In this document: positions 43,854 through 56,314 of the stretch, piece after piece
Position numbering within the stretch: position 1 is the stretch's first letter
Layout: each line of letters starts with the position of its first letter
NCBI GenBank assembly: GCA_017311185.1
Contig: JAESUZ010003505.1
Coordinates: forward strand, 2,046,001-2,110,000
Reading direction: 5' to 3'
From: Proteles cristata cristata
Taxonomy: Eukaryota; Chordata; Mammalia; Carnivora; Hyaenidae
Length of the DNA: 64,000 bases
The notes under the pieces: generated by a model
Database searches by the model: none
What the model was told of the DNA's origin: nothing
The model's input: the letters and a program-made list of their open reading frames with translations, nothing else
Program-made: the position numbers and the translations under genes

Positions 43854-44095
43854 TTCCGTTCTCCGTCTCTAAACTCCGAAATCAATACATAGTATTTAAC
43901 TGTAGCATATTTTAGGAATTTACGGATTTATTAAGGAAGATTAGTTTTTATATTTGAAAGAGTGGATTTAGTCAGCATTGATTGGAAACATAATATGCTA
44001 CCCTCTTTATCATCCAGTTTTACTCATGTTCCCTTGAGTTTAGACTAGTTTTGTCTGATTTATTTATATTTACTCAGTCACAAAGTACCGATTCT
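43854..44095 (+). repeat. Local direct duplication, copy B
   Basis: Second copy of 42531-42773, same orientation. It keeps CpG at several positions where copy A has TpG (CTCCG versus CTCTG twice, TTACGG versus TTATGG), and CpA or TpA where copy A has CpG or TpG. It ends at GATTCT, after which the flanks diverge. Confidence 0.97.
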
Positions 44096-44740
44096 GAAAA
44101 CCAGAAGAATTTTTTAGATTTTACTTACATCTGTAGATTTACTTGTGCAGTCACAGTCATGTTTTATCACATCTTCCTCATTAGCTTCCCTGCCTTTAAC
44201 GTTCCTCTTCAGTCCAAAAAGGCAAATTATCTTTCTCAGGGCTCTTCTTTCTCTTCTCTTTCCCCTACTCAGAAAACCTTATCATCTTATCAAGAAAATC
44301 TCTGAACCTGATGGATGAAGGGATGGAATGATGGGCAAGTGATGGAGAGGAGGTGTTCTCGGCAGGCAGGGGGAGGGAGGGATGCGTGCAGTGTCAGAGG
44401 TTGGAATGTGTGAAGTATATTTGAAAAGAATAGCAGATAATCTACGTGGAGCATGAAGTCTGTGAAAGAGAATTTTGGAAGATGGGGCTAAAGAAGTCAG
44501 GAAGCCGGGACATGGAAGACGTTGAATGTGAGATAAAAGGAGTTAGGTGTTCATCTGGGGTCCACTGGGAGTTTGGCCTAGAACACAGTGATAGAACAGG
44601 ATGTGTGTGGGCGGAGATCTCTCTGGTCGCTGAATGGGAAAAAGGAAAGAGCAGAAATGGGGAAAACCAACAATGGGTCTTTATTACTATTATCTTCAGT
44701 TCATGGCTTGCTCTGAAATATCTTAAATTTTACAGTTCAT
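44096..44740. other. Stretch without recognisable gene
   Basis: A 100-codon plus frame (44446-44748) in purine-rich sequence has no recognisable domain and runs into an L2 fragment. Confidence 0.5.
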
Positions 44741-44858
44741 TAATGTAAGCTTGACAAAGGCAGGAACTTGTATTAAATTGGGAATCCTCCGAGCCTAGAA
44801 CTGAGCCTGGCGGCCCTTGGTGCTGAGCGAATACTTGCTGAATTGAATGAATAGAATG
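44741..44858 (+). repeat. L2 LINE 3' fragment
   Basis: TAAGCTTGACAAAGGCAGGA, then CCGAGCCTAGAACTGAGCCT and GAGCGAATACTTGCTGAATT GAATGAAT are the typical closing segments of L2. Confidence 0.8.
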
Positions 44859-46556
44859 AGGACGTCAAGATGCAGAAAGAGGAAGCGACTGCATTGAGTG
44901 TGCACAGCCGATACACTGCTTGGTGCTCTTTTGAGGCTGAGCCGTCATACGGGTCTTCAGCACCTTGTTCCGTTCTCCTCATCACCTCCTACCTTAATGT
45001 CTCGGTCCTTTTTTCCATCAAAGGATTGCAGACTACCTCCTTTCTTACATACTCACTGAGGTCTCCTATGGGCTCTTAAGAGCTCGCTCTCACCTACTGA
45101 TACAGTTCATCAAGCTCTTCACTCAACTGCTTTCTTTAGGCGGCAAACTCAAGGTCACAGATTATAATGTCTTCTGTTTGGGGTTCTGTTTGTTTTCTTG
45201 TTGGACTTTTCAACAGCTCTCCTCCCCTAGAGCACATGTGCTTAGAACCCCTTTATCTGAACAGAGAAGCTTGTTCACTGACTGCCTAAACTTTAGGTCT
45301 GTCTGCTCAGTTCACATTCTTTAGATGTCACAAACATGCGATTAAAATTACGTTTGTCAGGCTGGCAAAGGACCGCTTAAAGGTACTTGATATTTTTGTA
45401 ATAGTTGGGGAAAAAAACCCAGGGAAATGAAAAACTGAAGGGTTTTCTAGCTCTGTATGAAAGCAGTAAAAAACAAAAGACTAATTTATCATTTTGTTAT
45501 TTAAAAGCAAAAGGAAAGAAACTCACGGTGTCCCGCTCTCTGATTTCTCCGAGACCACCTTGAAATAAGACTTTGCATAAAGAGCATTATTGTTTAAAGC
45601 CATTGCAGACACTGTGAGGTGACCCTCGATCGTCTGAATGTTACTTGAAATATTAGTCATTACATCTGTTGCCAGCACTTAGCTGTACGTAAGATGGATA
45701 GTTCAGTGGCTGGTGTAGTTTAGCCCAAGTATCTCATTTGTGTAAGTCTTTGCCTGAAAAAAGTGCTATTCATTAAATGTAACAGAGGCTCTTACTGTGA
45801 TTAATAAAATATTAAGGAATAAATGTTCTCAAATAGACCAAGAATTTGCCACACTTTTATAAACATTTATAATTGTCAGTAAATCATTAACCTTTAGATT
45901 TAGAGATGTTTTCCTCACAGTTGAAAGGGTAAAAGCTAAAAATACTGTACTCATGAAATAATGAGTTTTGTAAAATATAAAATATTCATCTGTGATTCAG
46001 AGGAATCCTGATAATACCACACTTGCCAGATTTAAAATTTCTTAAAGAAAATTTTACAGTAAAGTTAACCTCAAATTGAGTTAAAAGTACTAAAATAGGA
46101 ACCAGGCTTATGTTGAATACGGCAGTTAACGTGTGGTTCTACGCAGTATTGATTTAGAATTTTAAAAGTTATACAATTGCATGTCATAGAAAGATGATTT
46201 CAAAGAAATGCTGTTTTCAGATAGATTCTGTGAGAGAGTCATACTTCTCTTTTTATCTTCTAGTCTTACTACCTTAGAACCACTTAATGTTATTTTGTAT
46301 ACAGGTAAGGTTAATATATTTGTGTCTTTTGTTTGTTGAATTAGAAGCTTTTTGATTATACCCTTCCTGTCTCCAATTCTCCCTAAATTTACTTCATTTA
46401 GAGTCCCTGAACATCCTTTGCCTTATTTTAGAGACAGAATTTCTTCGGTAATATTATTGACATTTTTTAGAGGGTGGGACCGGGAAAGGGCATATTGATT
46501 AAAAACTCTTAGGGGAGTAAGTAAAATATACAGTACCCATTAAAGTTATTTTCTAA
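44859..46556. other. Stretch without recognisable gene
   Basis: No repeat recognised. Positions 45560-45830 have the look of a conserved non-coding element (mixed TAAT-rich and CTCGATCG-containing sequence); this is inference from composition. Confidence 0.5.
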
Positions 46557-46572
46557 TAGCTAAGTCTTTCTT

Positions 46573-46798
46573 TTTTTAATTTTTTAAATGTTTTATTTAT
46601 TTCTGAGAGAGAGAGAGAGAGAGCGAGCACGAGCAGGGGAGGGTCAGAGAGAGAGGGAGCTACAGAATCCGAAACAGGCTCTAGGCTCTGAACTAGCTGT
46701 CAGCACAGAGCCCGATGAAGGGCTCGAACCCACGAACCGTGAGATCATGACCTGAGCCGAAATCGGATGCTTAACCAACTGAGCCACCCAGGCGCCCC
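46573..46798 (-). mobile_element. CAN-SINE, full length, good target duplication
   Basis: Tail AAATGTTTTATTTATTTCTG, intact head GAGCCACCCAGGCGCCCC. TAGCTAAGTCTTTCTT at 46557-46572 is repeated with one mismatch at 46799-46814. It carries the AACTAGCTGTCAGCAC variant. Confidence 0.97.
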
Positions 46799-47007
46799 TA
46801 GTTAAGTCTTTCTTAAGGAAACCTCTTGAACACAGTAAAACAGATGTTTGCAGTGGTTTTATACAAACTAGTAAAATAAAACACTAAATGTCTTGGAGGC
46901 AAATAAATGTCTTATGAAAGTATTAGGGAATTAGAAATCACTGTTTCCATGTATTTATAATGATAGTATACTGCTAGGGTATTCACTTTAACTTAAATAG
47001 TTACTGA

Positions 47008-47230
47008 GGGGTGCCTGAGTGGCTCAGTCAGTTGAAGCATCTAACTTCGGTTCAGGTCATGATCTCAGGGTTTGTGGGTTCGATCCCCTCGTCGGGCTCT
47101 GTGCTGACAGCCAGCTCAGAGCCTGGACCCTGTTTCGGATTCTTTGTCTCCCTGTCTCTCTGACCCTCCCCTGCTCATACTGTGTCTCTCAGAAATAAAT
47201 AAAAACATTTAAAAAGTTAAAAGAAAAAAA
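47008..47230 (+). mobile_element. CAN-SINE
   Basis: Head GGGGTGCCTGAGTGGCTCAG, B-box GTGGGTTCGATCCCC, GACAGCCAGCTCAGAGCCTG, CT-rich block, CAGAAATAAATAAAAACATT tail followed by a long mixed A-rich end. Confidence 0.95.
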
Positions 47231-47704
47231 CAAGCATTAAAAAAAGAAATCCTTATTGAATACCTACTTTGTGTTTGGCATCGGTGCTTAATTAAGGTAT
47301 AAGAAAGTCACAAACAATGTACTGTAGAGTAAGAAAGTAAATAAAATAGTACTTCTTGTAACCCTGTCTTGCTTATAACACTTAAATGCATACCTACCAG
47401 TTTCTTATAGAAATAAAATGGTTCGGGGTTTTAAATTTTTGCTGAGAATGTGTTATTCGGTTTCTCATTGGCCAAAGGTAGATCAATTCTCTATTTATCT
47501 TCCCTAAACATAGACAAAGCTAAATCATGGCTGAAAAGGTTGAAACCACAGTATAACAGCACTAGGCTGTTAGGCTCATGGTAAGTTTAAATGTTAGTGT
47601 AAATCACCAAAGACTAGATGAAAACAGAAAACAAGGTGCTGCACCGACCCAAGAAAGGTGTAGTGATTCGTTGGCTGGTTTCTTAGGCATCTGAGGATGT
47701 AGAG
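47231..47704. other. Stretch without recognisable gene
   Basis: AT-rich, with no ORF of interest and no repeat recognised. Confidence 0.6.
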
Positions 47705-48115
47705 TTCCCACTTAACACATTATCATAGACTGGGGTGGCTTAAAACAATAGAAATTTAATCTTGTAATTCTGGAGGCTGAAAGTCGAGGTGTCAGCAGGG
47801 CCGTGCTGCCCCGGAAAGCTCTTGGGACAGCCTTCCTCGCCCCTCCAGCCTCTGGTGGCCCAGGTGTTGTCTCTCAGCTTTCTGCTTCCGTCTCCATGTG
47901 ACCATCTTCCCTCTGTTCCTTTATGTCCTTTCCTTACCTTATCCTTTATACACCCTTTAAGGATGCCAGCCATTGTATTGAGAGCCTACCCTAATGCACC
48001 TGACTTCATCTTAACTAACTTTATCCGCCAAGGCCTCATTTCCAAATAAGGCCTCCTTCTGAGGTTCTGGGTGCACGTGAAGTTTGGAGACACCCTAGTC
48101 AGTCCACTAGAGAAG
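47705..48115 (-). repeat. MLT1-type LTR (ERVL-MaLR), reverse orientation
   Basis: Reverse-strand landmarks of MLT1: GGTGGCTTAAAACAATAGAA, TTCTGGAGGCTGAAAGTC, GGTGTCAGCAGGGCCGTGCT, CCTAATGCACCTGACTTCAT, ATTTCCAAATAAGGCCTCC and GAGGTTCTGGGTGCACGTGA. It is a solitary, eroded LTR with no internal retroviral genes. The frames at 47740-47973 and 47789-48049 are read-through of this LTR. Confidence 0.85.
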
Positions 48116-48580
48116 AAGAGAAAGTAATGCAGAAGCAGCAGGTAAAAAGTGGCTTTCTTTGCTGGCCTCAGTTGCTTGCTCTCTCATTTCTTAGTGGATT
48201 TAGAGAAGTTAGAACTGAGCATTCATACCTTCGTACTCTTCTTCTTTAAAAGCTATTTTATCTGCCCAAACCATACATGTATCTCTTCTCCTGAGTCTCA
48301 CCTTTGGGAAACTCTATCAGGAGAGCCATAGAACTGTGAGTGTGTGCCGTTCAGTCATGGGACAATTACAATTTGGTTTTTATGCTGCCTGTATTTTCAG
48401 AATTGGAAAAACTAAACAGAACCAAAAACTATTGAGGCTGCCATACTTACGAATATAGCGCTCCGAAAATATAAGCTTTCTAGTTGTAAATTTAGTTTAA
48501 TAGAGTATGCTGTAATCGTTAATTAGAATAAAATTTTTGTGGGTATGGTCTTGTGCCTCTCAATGTCCCTATACATTTAC
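48116..48580. other. Stretch without recognisable gene
   Basis: No recognisable ORF or repeat. Confidence 0.55.
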
Positions 48581-48807
48581 AATTTTTAAAAAAATGTTTC
48601 ATGTTTATTTACTTCTGAGAGAGAGAGACAGAGACCACAGTATGAGTGGGGGAGGGTCAGAGAGAGAGGAAGACACAGAATCTGAAGCAGGCTCCAGGCT
48701 CTGAGCCGTCAGCACAGAGCCCGACACGGGGCTCAAACTCACAGACCATGAGATCATGACTTGAGCTGAAGTCGGACCCTTAACCGGCTGAGCCACCCAG
48801 CCGCCCC
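48581..48807 (-). mobile_element. CAN-SINE, reverse orientation
   Basis: Tail AATGTTTCATGTTTATTTAC, CAGGCTCCAGGCTCTGAGCC body, head GAGCCACCCAGCCGCCCC. The frame at 48605-48796 is SINE read-through. Confidence 0.95.
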
Positions 48808-51800
48808 TAAACTTAACTTTTTTTAATGGAAAAAAATAAGTGGTGTAACAGATGAACTTTATGATTGCCCACGAAGCTTATTTGTAATTTATTCAACAAA
48901 TTACCCTTGGCTTTTTCAATTTAATTTGCAAAATTGAAACGTCCGTACATACCAGGGAATTGTTTTAAAATATCAACCGTATTTTAATAAATGCTTGAAA
49001 TATTTCTCCATGAGAATGAATAGATATCTAGGTCAGGAATTTCAAGAGGTTTATCATCATCTTTCAAGACAATAAATGATACACTGAAGTCTAAAGTGTT
49101 ATATTCCCAAGGAATGATGGATGAGATCCTTTCCTAGGGAACAGCTATTGGTTAATTAGATGAGAAAGACCCTTTCAGCGTAGCAGGCTAGGGAGGCTGC
49201 AGACAAGGCTAGAGGAACGTCAGTGCTCTTACAGTACAAGGGTATCGCTCTGCCTTGGGAGAGAGTATATATGTAAAATAGACCAACTATTATGGACTGT
49301 AGCTTAAACCCTGCTCTATGAACGCGGCCCTTGAACATATACAATGTTAAAATGTGAGAGTGGTCTGTTGTGCCTTTTGGGGGAGGTGAGGGGTGGCGAA
49401 TAGGAAGACGTTCTGGGTCAGGGACTTCTCTACCAATCGGATATCGATGGGTTTATCAGTGGAATTCATCTACGGAGATGTCTCATTTGGGCCTGAATGA
49501 ATATCCTCTTAGGTTGTTGGATAATCACTCAGCTTTGTCTTCAACTGCTGGGGTATTTTTACTCCAGGAAGAAAATGGATATCTCAGTGTCCACATTTCT
49601 GAAGTACATGCATGTTTTCCCAGGTGCAACTTGCCCACAGCTTAATGTCTGCCCAGATGCTGATTAGGATTGGAAGAGAGGGATAGGTTTTAAATCCCAG
49701 GCCTTCCCTATCTTTCTTGTTTACAACTGTAATTGATTTCATACAACAATATACATTTTAAACACATACTTGACAGGTTTTCTGAAACAAGTGTATTTTG
49801 TTATATGAAAATATGTCCGAATCCTATTGCTGAATATTTTTCCAAGGAGGATGTTCCAGAAATGATTGGCCTGGGAGAATCTGGGTGGATTAGTGCTCCC
49901 TCACCTTTGTTGCTCAGTGTACTTCCTCTGTTTGGTGAATTGATACCATTTTCCTTGAAATGAACTTAAGTCCACTGCTGTCTAAGGAATTCAGGGAGAC
50001 CCAAGTCTTAGCCCTGGAATTCCTCAGGGTGCACCAGAGCAGGAGGTAGGGGGGATGATCCAACTTAACAAAACTTAAATTCCTAATAATGTTAACAGTC
50101 AATACATTTATAAAAAAGCGTTTCCCAGTTTAAAATGTTTCAAAGCCCAGGGGCAGATGCAACAAATAAAAGACACTGATTCATTCAATTCCTAGCTTCT
50201 CACACTTTGTTCAAAAACAAGTTACTTTGTTAAGTATAGTGTTAGGTCCTTATCGTATTAGGGTCCCTGGTATAGCTGGCAGTGGCCAGATCTCTGCTTC
50301 CCATGGGCCATGTGATATAAGTAAGGACGAGAAATGTCAGAGACATGGCGTCTCATCTGTCCTCTGCTGCCCACTGCCTTACTTGGGTTGGATTTCAAAA
50401 ATCCCAAGTAATGACTCAAAAGACCTTTTAAAAGGATTGGTATTGGAATAGAAGATCTCAGAGATTCTTTCAGCTGTGAGATCCTTTGATTGTACTTCTA
50501 TTTAAACTGACACGTAACGCCCCTCTATTCAAGTGTGCATTATCATGGACCAGAACCCATTCTTTCCTCACACCTGCACCGAAGTTTTCCTGCTAATGAA
50601 AATAGCGCATGCTTTTTTTTTTTTGGGGGGGTGATCTACAGTTTCAGTTCTGTTGACATGTTTAGGAATAAGTAACCCAATTTGATACATTAATTTTAGT
50701 GGAATCCCTGTTACTGCTGTATTAGGCTTTGTAGCCATGGGTTATTTACTTATTTCCCAGGAGTCTTTAAATAAATTGAAAGCAAACAAAGTCTCGTGTG
50801 GGGACGGTGTGTGTAACGTGATATGGGGGCTGTGAGGTGGGTGTGGGGAGGGTGGGGGGGTGTAGGCGTGTTATAATTAGCATAGAAGAATTATCCGTTC
50901 TTCGTTTCCAGTAATAATAGCCACTAATTTAATCTGTGTAGAGCTACTGGCCAGTTACTTTGGGGGGAAAAAACCTAATCTCAGTATGTATCTTTAAAAT
51001 AAGCGATTTAAAGCAGAGATCCGTAAATCAGTATGATGAGACGACTTTAGGATTTCTTTTACGTAGTTAGCCAGAAGAGGCAGCAAGTGATCTTTTGTAT
51101 TTTTTAAGTCTGTGTTTATTTGTACAAATCTCCAATGGACGCATTGTTTCTAACATTTATTCTTGAATATTGATAAGCCTCTGAGCCTCTGCATAAATGA
51201 ATTCTTAAAACTAGAATAAAGAAACAAGCTGAGATTTATATCTCTTGTTTTGTTTAGTATTAATCTCTGCTACCCGTGCCCCAGTTCCATAATTTTACAG
51301 CAGTCAAATAAAATTAAAGCATTAATTGCCACATTTTCAGTTCACCTCATTCATATTTCATGTGTCACAATTCAAAAGAATTACATAACTCTGGGTAGCG
51401 AAGGACTTACCAAGATCATGAGGAAATCAAGACCCAGTGAATTTAAGAAATTGGGCTGTGGACACACACAGGTTTTGTCGAAAGGGAACTAGAAGCGCTT
51501 CTGGATTCTTCCCGAGTATCTTTCCCTCGTATCAGTATTTTGTTAAAATAACGGCATCGGCCTTAGAGAAAATAAAATAGTTCTATTTCTACCTGTATAA
51601 TGTATATGTAAAATCCTGCTATATAATAAATATAAAGGAGTGATTTTAATAATATTTTTCCCCTTCTGTTGTATCAGATATCCCTGGACATTTGGAAGAG
51701 TTCCTATAAATTTGAATTTTTTAATTACTAAATATCCAAATATCAGCTGGAACTGGGACATTTTTAGAAATGAGTAATGGAATCATAGAGTTGGAAGGAA

Positions 51801-54192
51801 TCTCAAGTGGCAGTGAGTGCTAACTTATCCCTCGGGTAAGGTCATCATTAAAAAGTATGGGAATTTTTTATGTGTTATTGGAACTAGTTTCATGCTGGCC
51901 CCTAAAGTCATTTATCTGGCTATATTGTCCTAAGTGAATTATTTATTAACGAGTAAGAATAATAGATAATTATTAAAATATAATAGATAAATGCTGCTAT
52001 AAATTTGGTGATCAAACACTGCACCAACCAAACAGATAAAGGCCACCCCCAATTTATATAAATCTCTATTTTAAAAATGTGTTTGGAACTCAAAAAGTAT
52101 TTCCTCACCGTATCTTAAGTTTCACAGAATAACCTGCAAGGGCTTGTTTAGCCCAGAATATAACATAAGAACAATACGGTAACATTCATTCTCTCAGTTC
52201 GGGATGCCAGGAACACAACTGCCTTGGTTACATATTTGGACTTCAAACTTCAAACTTCCTACAATTGTGCTACACAACGGGATGTATATGGATAATGTCA
52301 AAGCAGGAGGAAAGGAAAGGGAACAGCAAACCTTGATGGCTGTTGCTAGGAGGAGAAAGGGTCCTAGGAAATTGAAAGGATCTTGAGTTCATCTTTGCCA
52401 GCAATGAAACTAAAACACGTTGGTAACACTACCATGTTTGGAAGCCTCTGCAAACACCAGGTGAGAGTTCGCCATTGGAGATTTGGTCCAGTATAGATCC
52501 ATTATGCACTGGGCTCTAAAACCCTTCAGGACAAGAGGGGGTGTGGGTGGATGTCAGTTCAGTTCTGGGATCCTTTGAAGCCTGCTGGCCCTAAGAGAAC
52601 TACCCTCAGAGCCTCAGGGGGAAACGCCCCCCCAACCCCTCAGGTAAGTTGATGCAACACAATGGTTGCATAGCTCTGAAGCTTTTCCATTTCAATAAGA
52701 CAGTTACAGAATTTTTAAAGTAAATTAGATTTGGGACTGTATTTTAAGTCATTTAAATGAAGATTGGTATTGTTCTTCTGGCATAGAAATCCTCTAGTAA
52801 CCATATTCACCATATCTGTCAATAAGAATAAAATTGTACCTGCCTTGAATTTTATTGGGATTTGCTTCCCTGACCATTTTCTTGTGGAAATTTTAATGAG
52901 CAGTGAAATGACCAAAAGCTGGACAGCCAGGGGGACGGAAATAATCTAAAACATGCTTAATTATCCTCAGTATAATAAAAACTTGACTGTAATGGGGATA
53001 ATGTGAGAACATTCAGACTGTCTAAAAACATTTTAAAGCGGCCTTCCACTGTTTAGGAGAGCCGATATGCCAGTGTATATGGTCTTTGATGAACTTTCTC
53101 GTATATATAAAAATAAAGATAATGTTACTTATATTTATCTATTGTTATGAATTCAGTAAATTACTTATAAAACTAAGTACTTAAGTAATAAAAATGAAGT
53201 TGAGATAATCCTAGATGAATAGATCATTCAAGCAATATTCCTTAGGATAGCACAGACTTTTTCTCCTGTTTTCTTAAAACTTAATATTCAGAGGTCCACT
53301 TTTATCCTAAAACTTCATTAAATCATTATTGTAACCAGACATGACTGAGTCAAGTTTTATTTTAGTGGAACACGTTTGACTAGGCTTTTCCTCTCTGTCA
53401 TTATTGCTAATTAAACTTTCCCTGAAAGTTAAAAGGGTGGTTCATGTTAATTACTAAGGATGCCCAAGTGGGCTTGGGGGGCTGGTTTACTGAGTGGATT
53501 CTTTAATTTTAGACTTTCTAAGAGACTTTCTGCCTTGTGAGTAAATTATAGAGTGGAGGCCAAGACCCCTATTCTTTCTAGCACCTTGAATTTCTTAGAT
53601 TATTCTGCCTAAATACTTGGAACTACTTTTTTCTTATTCTAAAGTTTTATGTTTTCAGGGTCCTTTTCCTGATTAGCAGTAGGTCTCTGTTACATGTTTT
53701 TTTTTTTTTCAAATCTTACCTCCTTGATTTATGATTTTCTTTTTTCTCTTTTCTAATTAGCAACCTCTGATCTAATCCAATTGAATCCCCTTTGGTTATT
53801 TTCCTTGAACATAATTGTGGCTACTAATATGCCGATGTATACAGCTTTATCCCCTCCATGTGTGGGTGTTCTTTTTTAAGTCATTAATTTGTGTCTGTTT
53901 TGTGACTGCAGATTTAATTTTTCTAGGTCTTTGAAATCAGATAATGTGAGTTGGAGAAAGTTAGCTGTTAGAGGATTTATTGAGATTTTCTTTGCATTTT
54001 AACAGTGGTCTTCAAACTTTTGCCTTACAAAAGGCAAATTACATTCCCACTAAAAGATTCCTGAAAAACTACCCCCCTCACATCCTTTTTAGTGAAAATC
54101 TAATGTTTTTCATCACAAGGAAGAATAGTTGCATAGGATTAATTTCCAATGTATGACAAATATTAACATCTTGAATAAAACTGTTACAACAC
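48808..54192. other. 5.4 kb SINE-free stretch, no recognised gene
   Basis: Mostly AT-rich. It contains a G-rich block (50825-50862), a fragment at about 51776-51840 (GAATCATAGAGTTGGAAGGA) typical of an old repeat, and several unrecognised frames of 60-91 codons (for example 49370-49645, 52204-52386). Confidence 0.5.
50825..50862 (+). other. G-quadruplex-type motif
   Basis: G runs of 3-7 (GGGGG, GGG, GGGG, GGG, GGGGGGG) within 38 bases, flanked by GT-rich sequence. Confidence 0.7.
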
Positions 54193-54380
54193 GGGGCACT
54201 TAGTGACTCACCTGGTTAAGTGTCTGATCTTGATTTCGGCTCAGATCATGATTTCACAGGTTGAGAATTCAAGTCCCGTGTTGGGCTCTGTGCTGACAGC
54301 ACAGGCCTGCTTGGAATGCTCTCTCTCCTCTCTCTGCCCCTTCCCTGTTCACTCTTTCAAAATAAACACTTTAAAAAATT
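54193..54380 (+). mobile_element. CAN-SINE, shortened
   Basis: Head GGGGCACTTAGTGACTCACC is substituted. Body has GTGTTGGGCTCTGTGCTGAC but lacks part of the GAGCCTGGAGCCTG region. Tail CAAAATAAACACTTTAAAAA. Confidence 0.92.
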
Positions 54381-54690
54381 ACATCATAATTTTAAAATGC
54401 ATTACAAGTAATATATGATAAATGTCCTAGTAGTTTTATGCTCACCATCATTTATTTTTAGATAAATTAAGAAGCTGACAGTTGGATATTTTACACTATT
54501 TTATGTTCTGAGACTTGTTATTTCCATTCCACTTTCTTGAGAACACTTTATTTTAATGCAATTTACTTTTATTAATTCAATTATATTTATTATTTATTCT
54601 TGAAAGTCCTTTATTTACAGCCATAGGTAAATAAAAAGTTAAATTATTTTTCTGTGGCCACAGGGTCCTGAGAACTGGGAGCAAAATTTC
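54381..54690. other. AT-rich spacer, nothing recognised
   Basis: Very AT-rich spacer between two SINEs. Confidence 0.6.
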
Positions 54691-54707
54691 TGCTTTGAGT
54701 TTTTAAT

Positions 54708-54927
54708 TTTTTTTTAACTTTTAATTATTTTTGAGCAAACAAGAGAGACAGAGCGTGAGCCAGGTGAGGGGCAGAGAGAGAGGGAGGCACAGAATCTGAA
54801 GCAGTTTCCAGGGTCTAAGCTGTAAGCAACCACTGAGCCCAGTGCAGGGCCTGAACTCACGAACCCTGAGATCATGACCTGAGTAGAAGTTGAATACTCA
54901 ACAAACTGAGCCACCCAGGTGCCCCTG
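54708..54927 (-). mobile_element. CAN-SINE, perfect 17-bp target duplication
   Basis: Reverse copy ending GAGCCACCCAGGTGCCCC. TGCTTTGAGTTTTTAAT is duplicated exactly at 54691-54707 and 54928-54944. The body is moderately diverged. Confidence 0.97.
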
Positions 54928-54944
54928 TGCTTTGAGTTTTTAAT

Positions 54945-55697
54945 ATCGCCAGTACACACTTGATCCAAAACAAAATATGCATCTTTAATAAAAATTTATT
55001 GACCCTGAAAATAAAATTCTATTGGAAGTGCATCTCTTAATGAAATAAAGAGTTAAGTGTTTGTAATGCTTCACTTTATTGGGCTGCAGTTAACTGTTCA
55101 TTGTTCTTCAGTTTATTGTTCTGTAGTCTATTTTAGGGGCATTGCCACATTGTAACTTTGGGCTAGTTGTCTTTCTTTGAGTGTAGGTAAGAAAGGAAAA
55201 TTTCTTCTGCAGCTGTCTCTTCAGACTAATCAGGATCAAGGCATGAAATTGACTCCTCTGAAGCTATTCAGGCATCCACACCTCCTAGAAGGGCTTTTCT
55301 TACTCCCAGAATTGCAGATTCTTTAAGATCTTTAAGATTTAAGATTTAAGCCACAACTTAAAGACCTCTTATCTAATCTAATTGGAAAGATTTTTCTGAA
55401 TGATTGTCTTTTTTAAAAAAAGTATAGTCTATATTTGTAGGTATCAGCATATGCTCTGTATCTATTAAGGCAAATTCAAATGTACTAATTATTTAGATGA
55501 TTGAGAATATTTCCACTGGGACACTGTTGGCATTGTGGATGGGCCAAGTCTTCTTTCCGAGGAACTGTCCCTCTGTTTCAGAATACCTAGTCTTCCTTCC
55601 TAGACACTCAACAGACTTTGTGGTGACCCAGACTCTTTGCCCTCCCCACACCACCTTTCCAATCATTCCCAGGCAAGTGGGGCTGCCCCTGATTAAG
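54945..55697. other. Stretch without recognisable gene
   Basis: It contains a short repeat of TTTAAGAT units (about 55320-55350) and a 69-codon frame (55497-55706) that runs into a SINE. Confidence 0.55.
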
Positions 55698-55709
55698 AAT
55701 CACTGATTG

Positions 55710-55889
55710 TGGGGCGCTTGGGTGGCTCATTCAGTTAAGCATCCGACTTTGGCTCAGGTCATGATCTCGCGGTTCGTGGGTTCGAGCCCCGCGTCGGGCT
55801 CTGTGCTGACTGCCAGCTCAGAGCCTGGAGCCTGTTTCAGTCTGTGACTGCCTCTCTCTCTGACTCTCCCCTGCTCACGCGCGCGCTCG

Positions 55890-55926
<37 letters not shown>

Positions 55927-55975
55927 CCCCCCCCTAGAAATAAATAAAACATTAAAACAAAATTAGGAAAAAAAA
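55710..55975 (+). mobile_element. Young CAN-SINE with expanded CT block
   Basis: Head GGGGCGCTTGGGTGGCTCAT, GTGGGTTCGAGCCCCGCGTC, GACTGCCAGCTCAGAGCCTG, then a CGCGCGCTCGC/TC repeat and CCTAGAAATAAATAAAACAT. Target duplication AATCACTGATTG is exact (55698-55709 and 55976-55987). It keeps many CpGs, consistent with recent insertion. Confidence 0.97.
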
Positions 55976-56072
55976 AATCACTGATTGAAATCCCAAGTAT
56001 AAGTATTCTTTTTCAATGTATTTGAAACCTGTAAAAATTTTAAAGTCTTTCACTATTGTTCCTGTTTATTTT

Positions 56073-56297
56073 ATTTTTTTGTTATTTTTAAACGTTTATT
56101 TTGAGAGAGAGAGAGAGAGAATGAGCAGGGGAGGGGCAGAGAGAGAGGGAGAAACAGAATCCCAAGCGGGCTCCTTAGTGTCAAGTTAGAGCCTAAGACA
56201 GGCTCTATACCCTGAGATCGAACTCATACCCTGAGATCATGACCTGAGTTGAAACCAAGAGTCGGATGTTTAACTGACTGAGCCACCCAGGCACCCC
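56073..56297 (-). mobile_element. CAN-SINE, rearranged body
   Basis: Reverse copy with tail TTTTTAAACGTTTATTTTGA and head CCACCCAGGCACCCC. The sequence ATACCCTGAGATC is present twice (a short internal duplication). Target duplication TTGTTYCTGTTTATTTT at 56056-56072 and 56298-56314. Confidence 0.95.
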
Positions 56298-56314
56298 TTG
56301 TTTCTGTTTATTTT

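Noticed and set aside
47740..48049. Opposing 77- and 86-codon frames
   Set aside because: Read-through of the eroded MLT1-type LTR; no internal retroviral genes are present.
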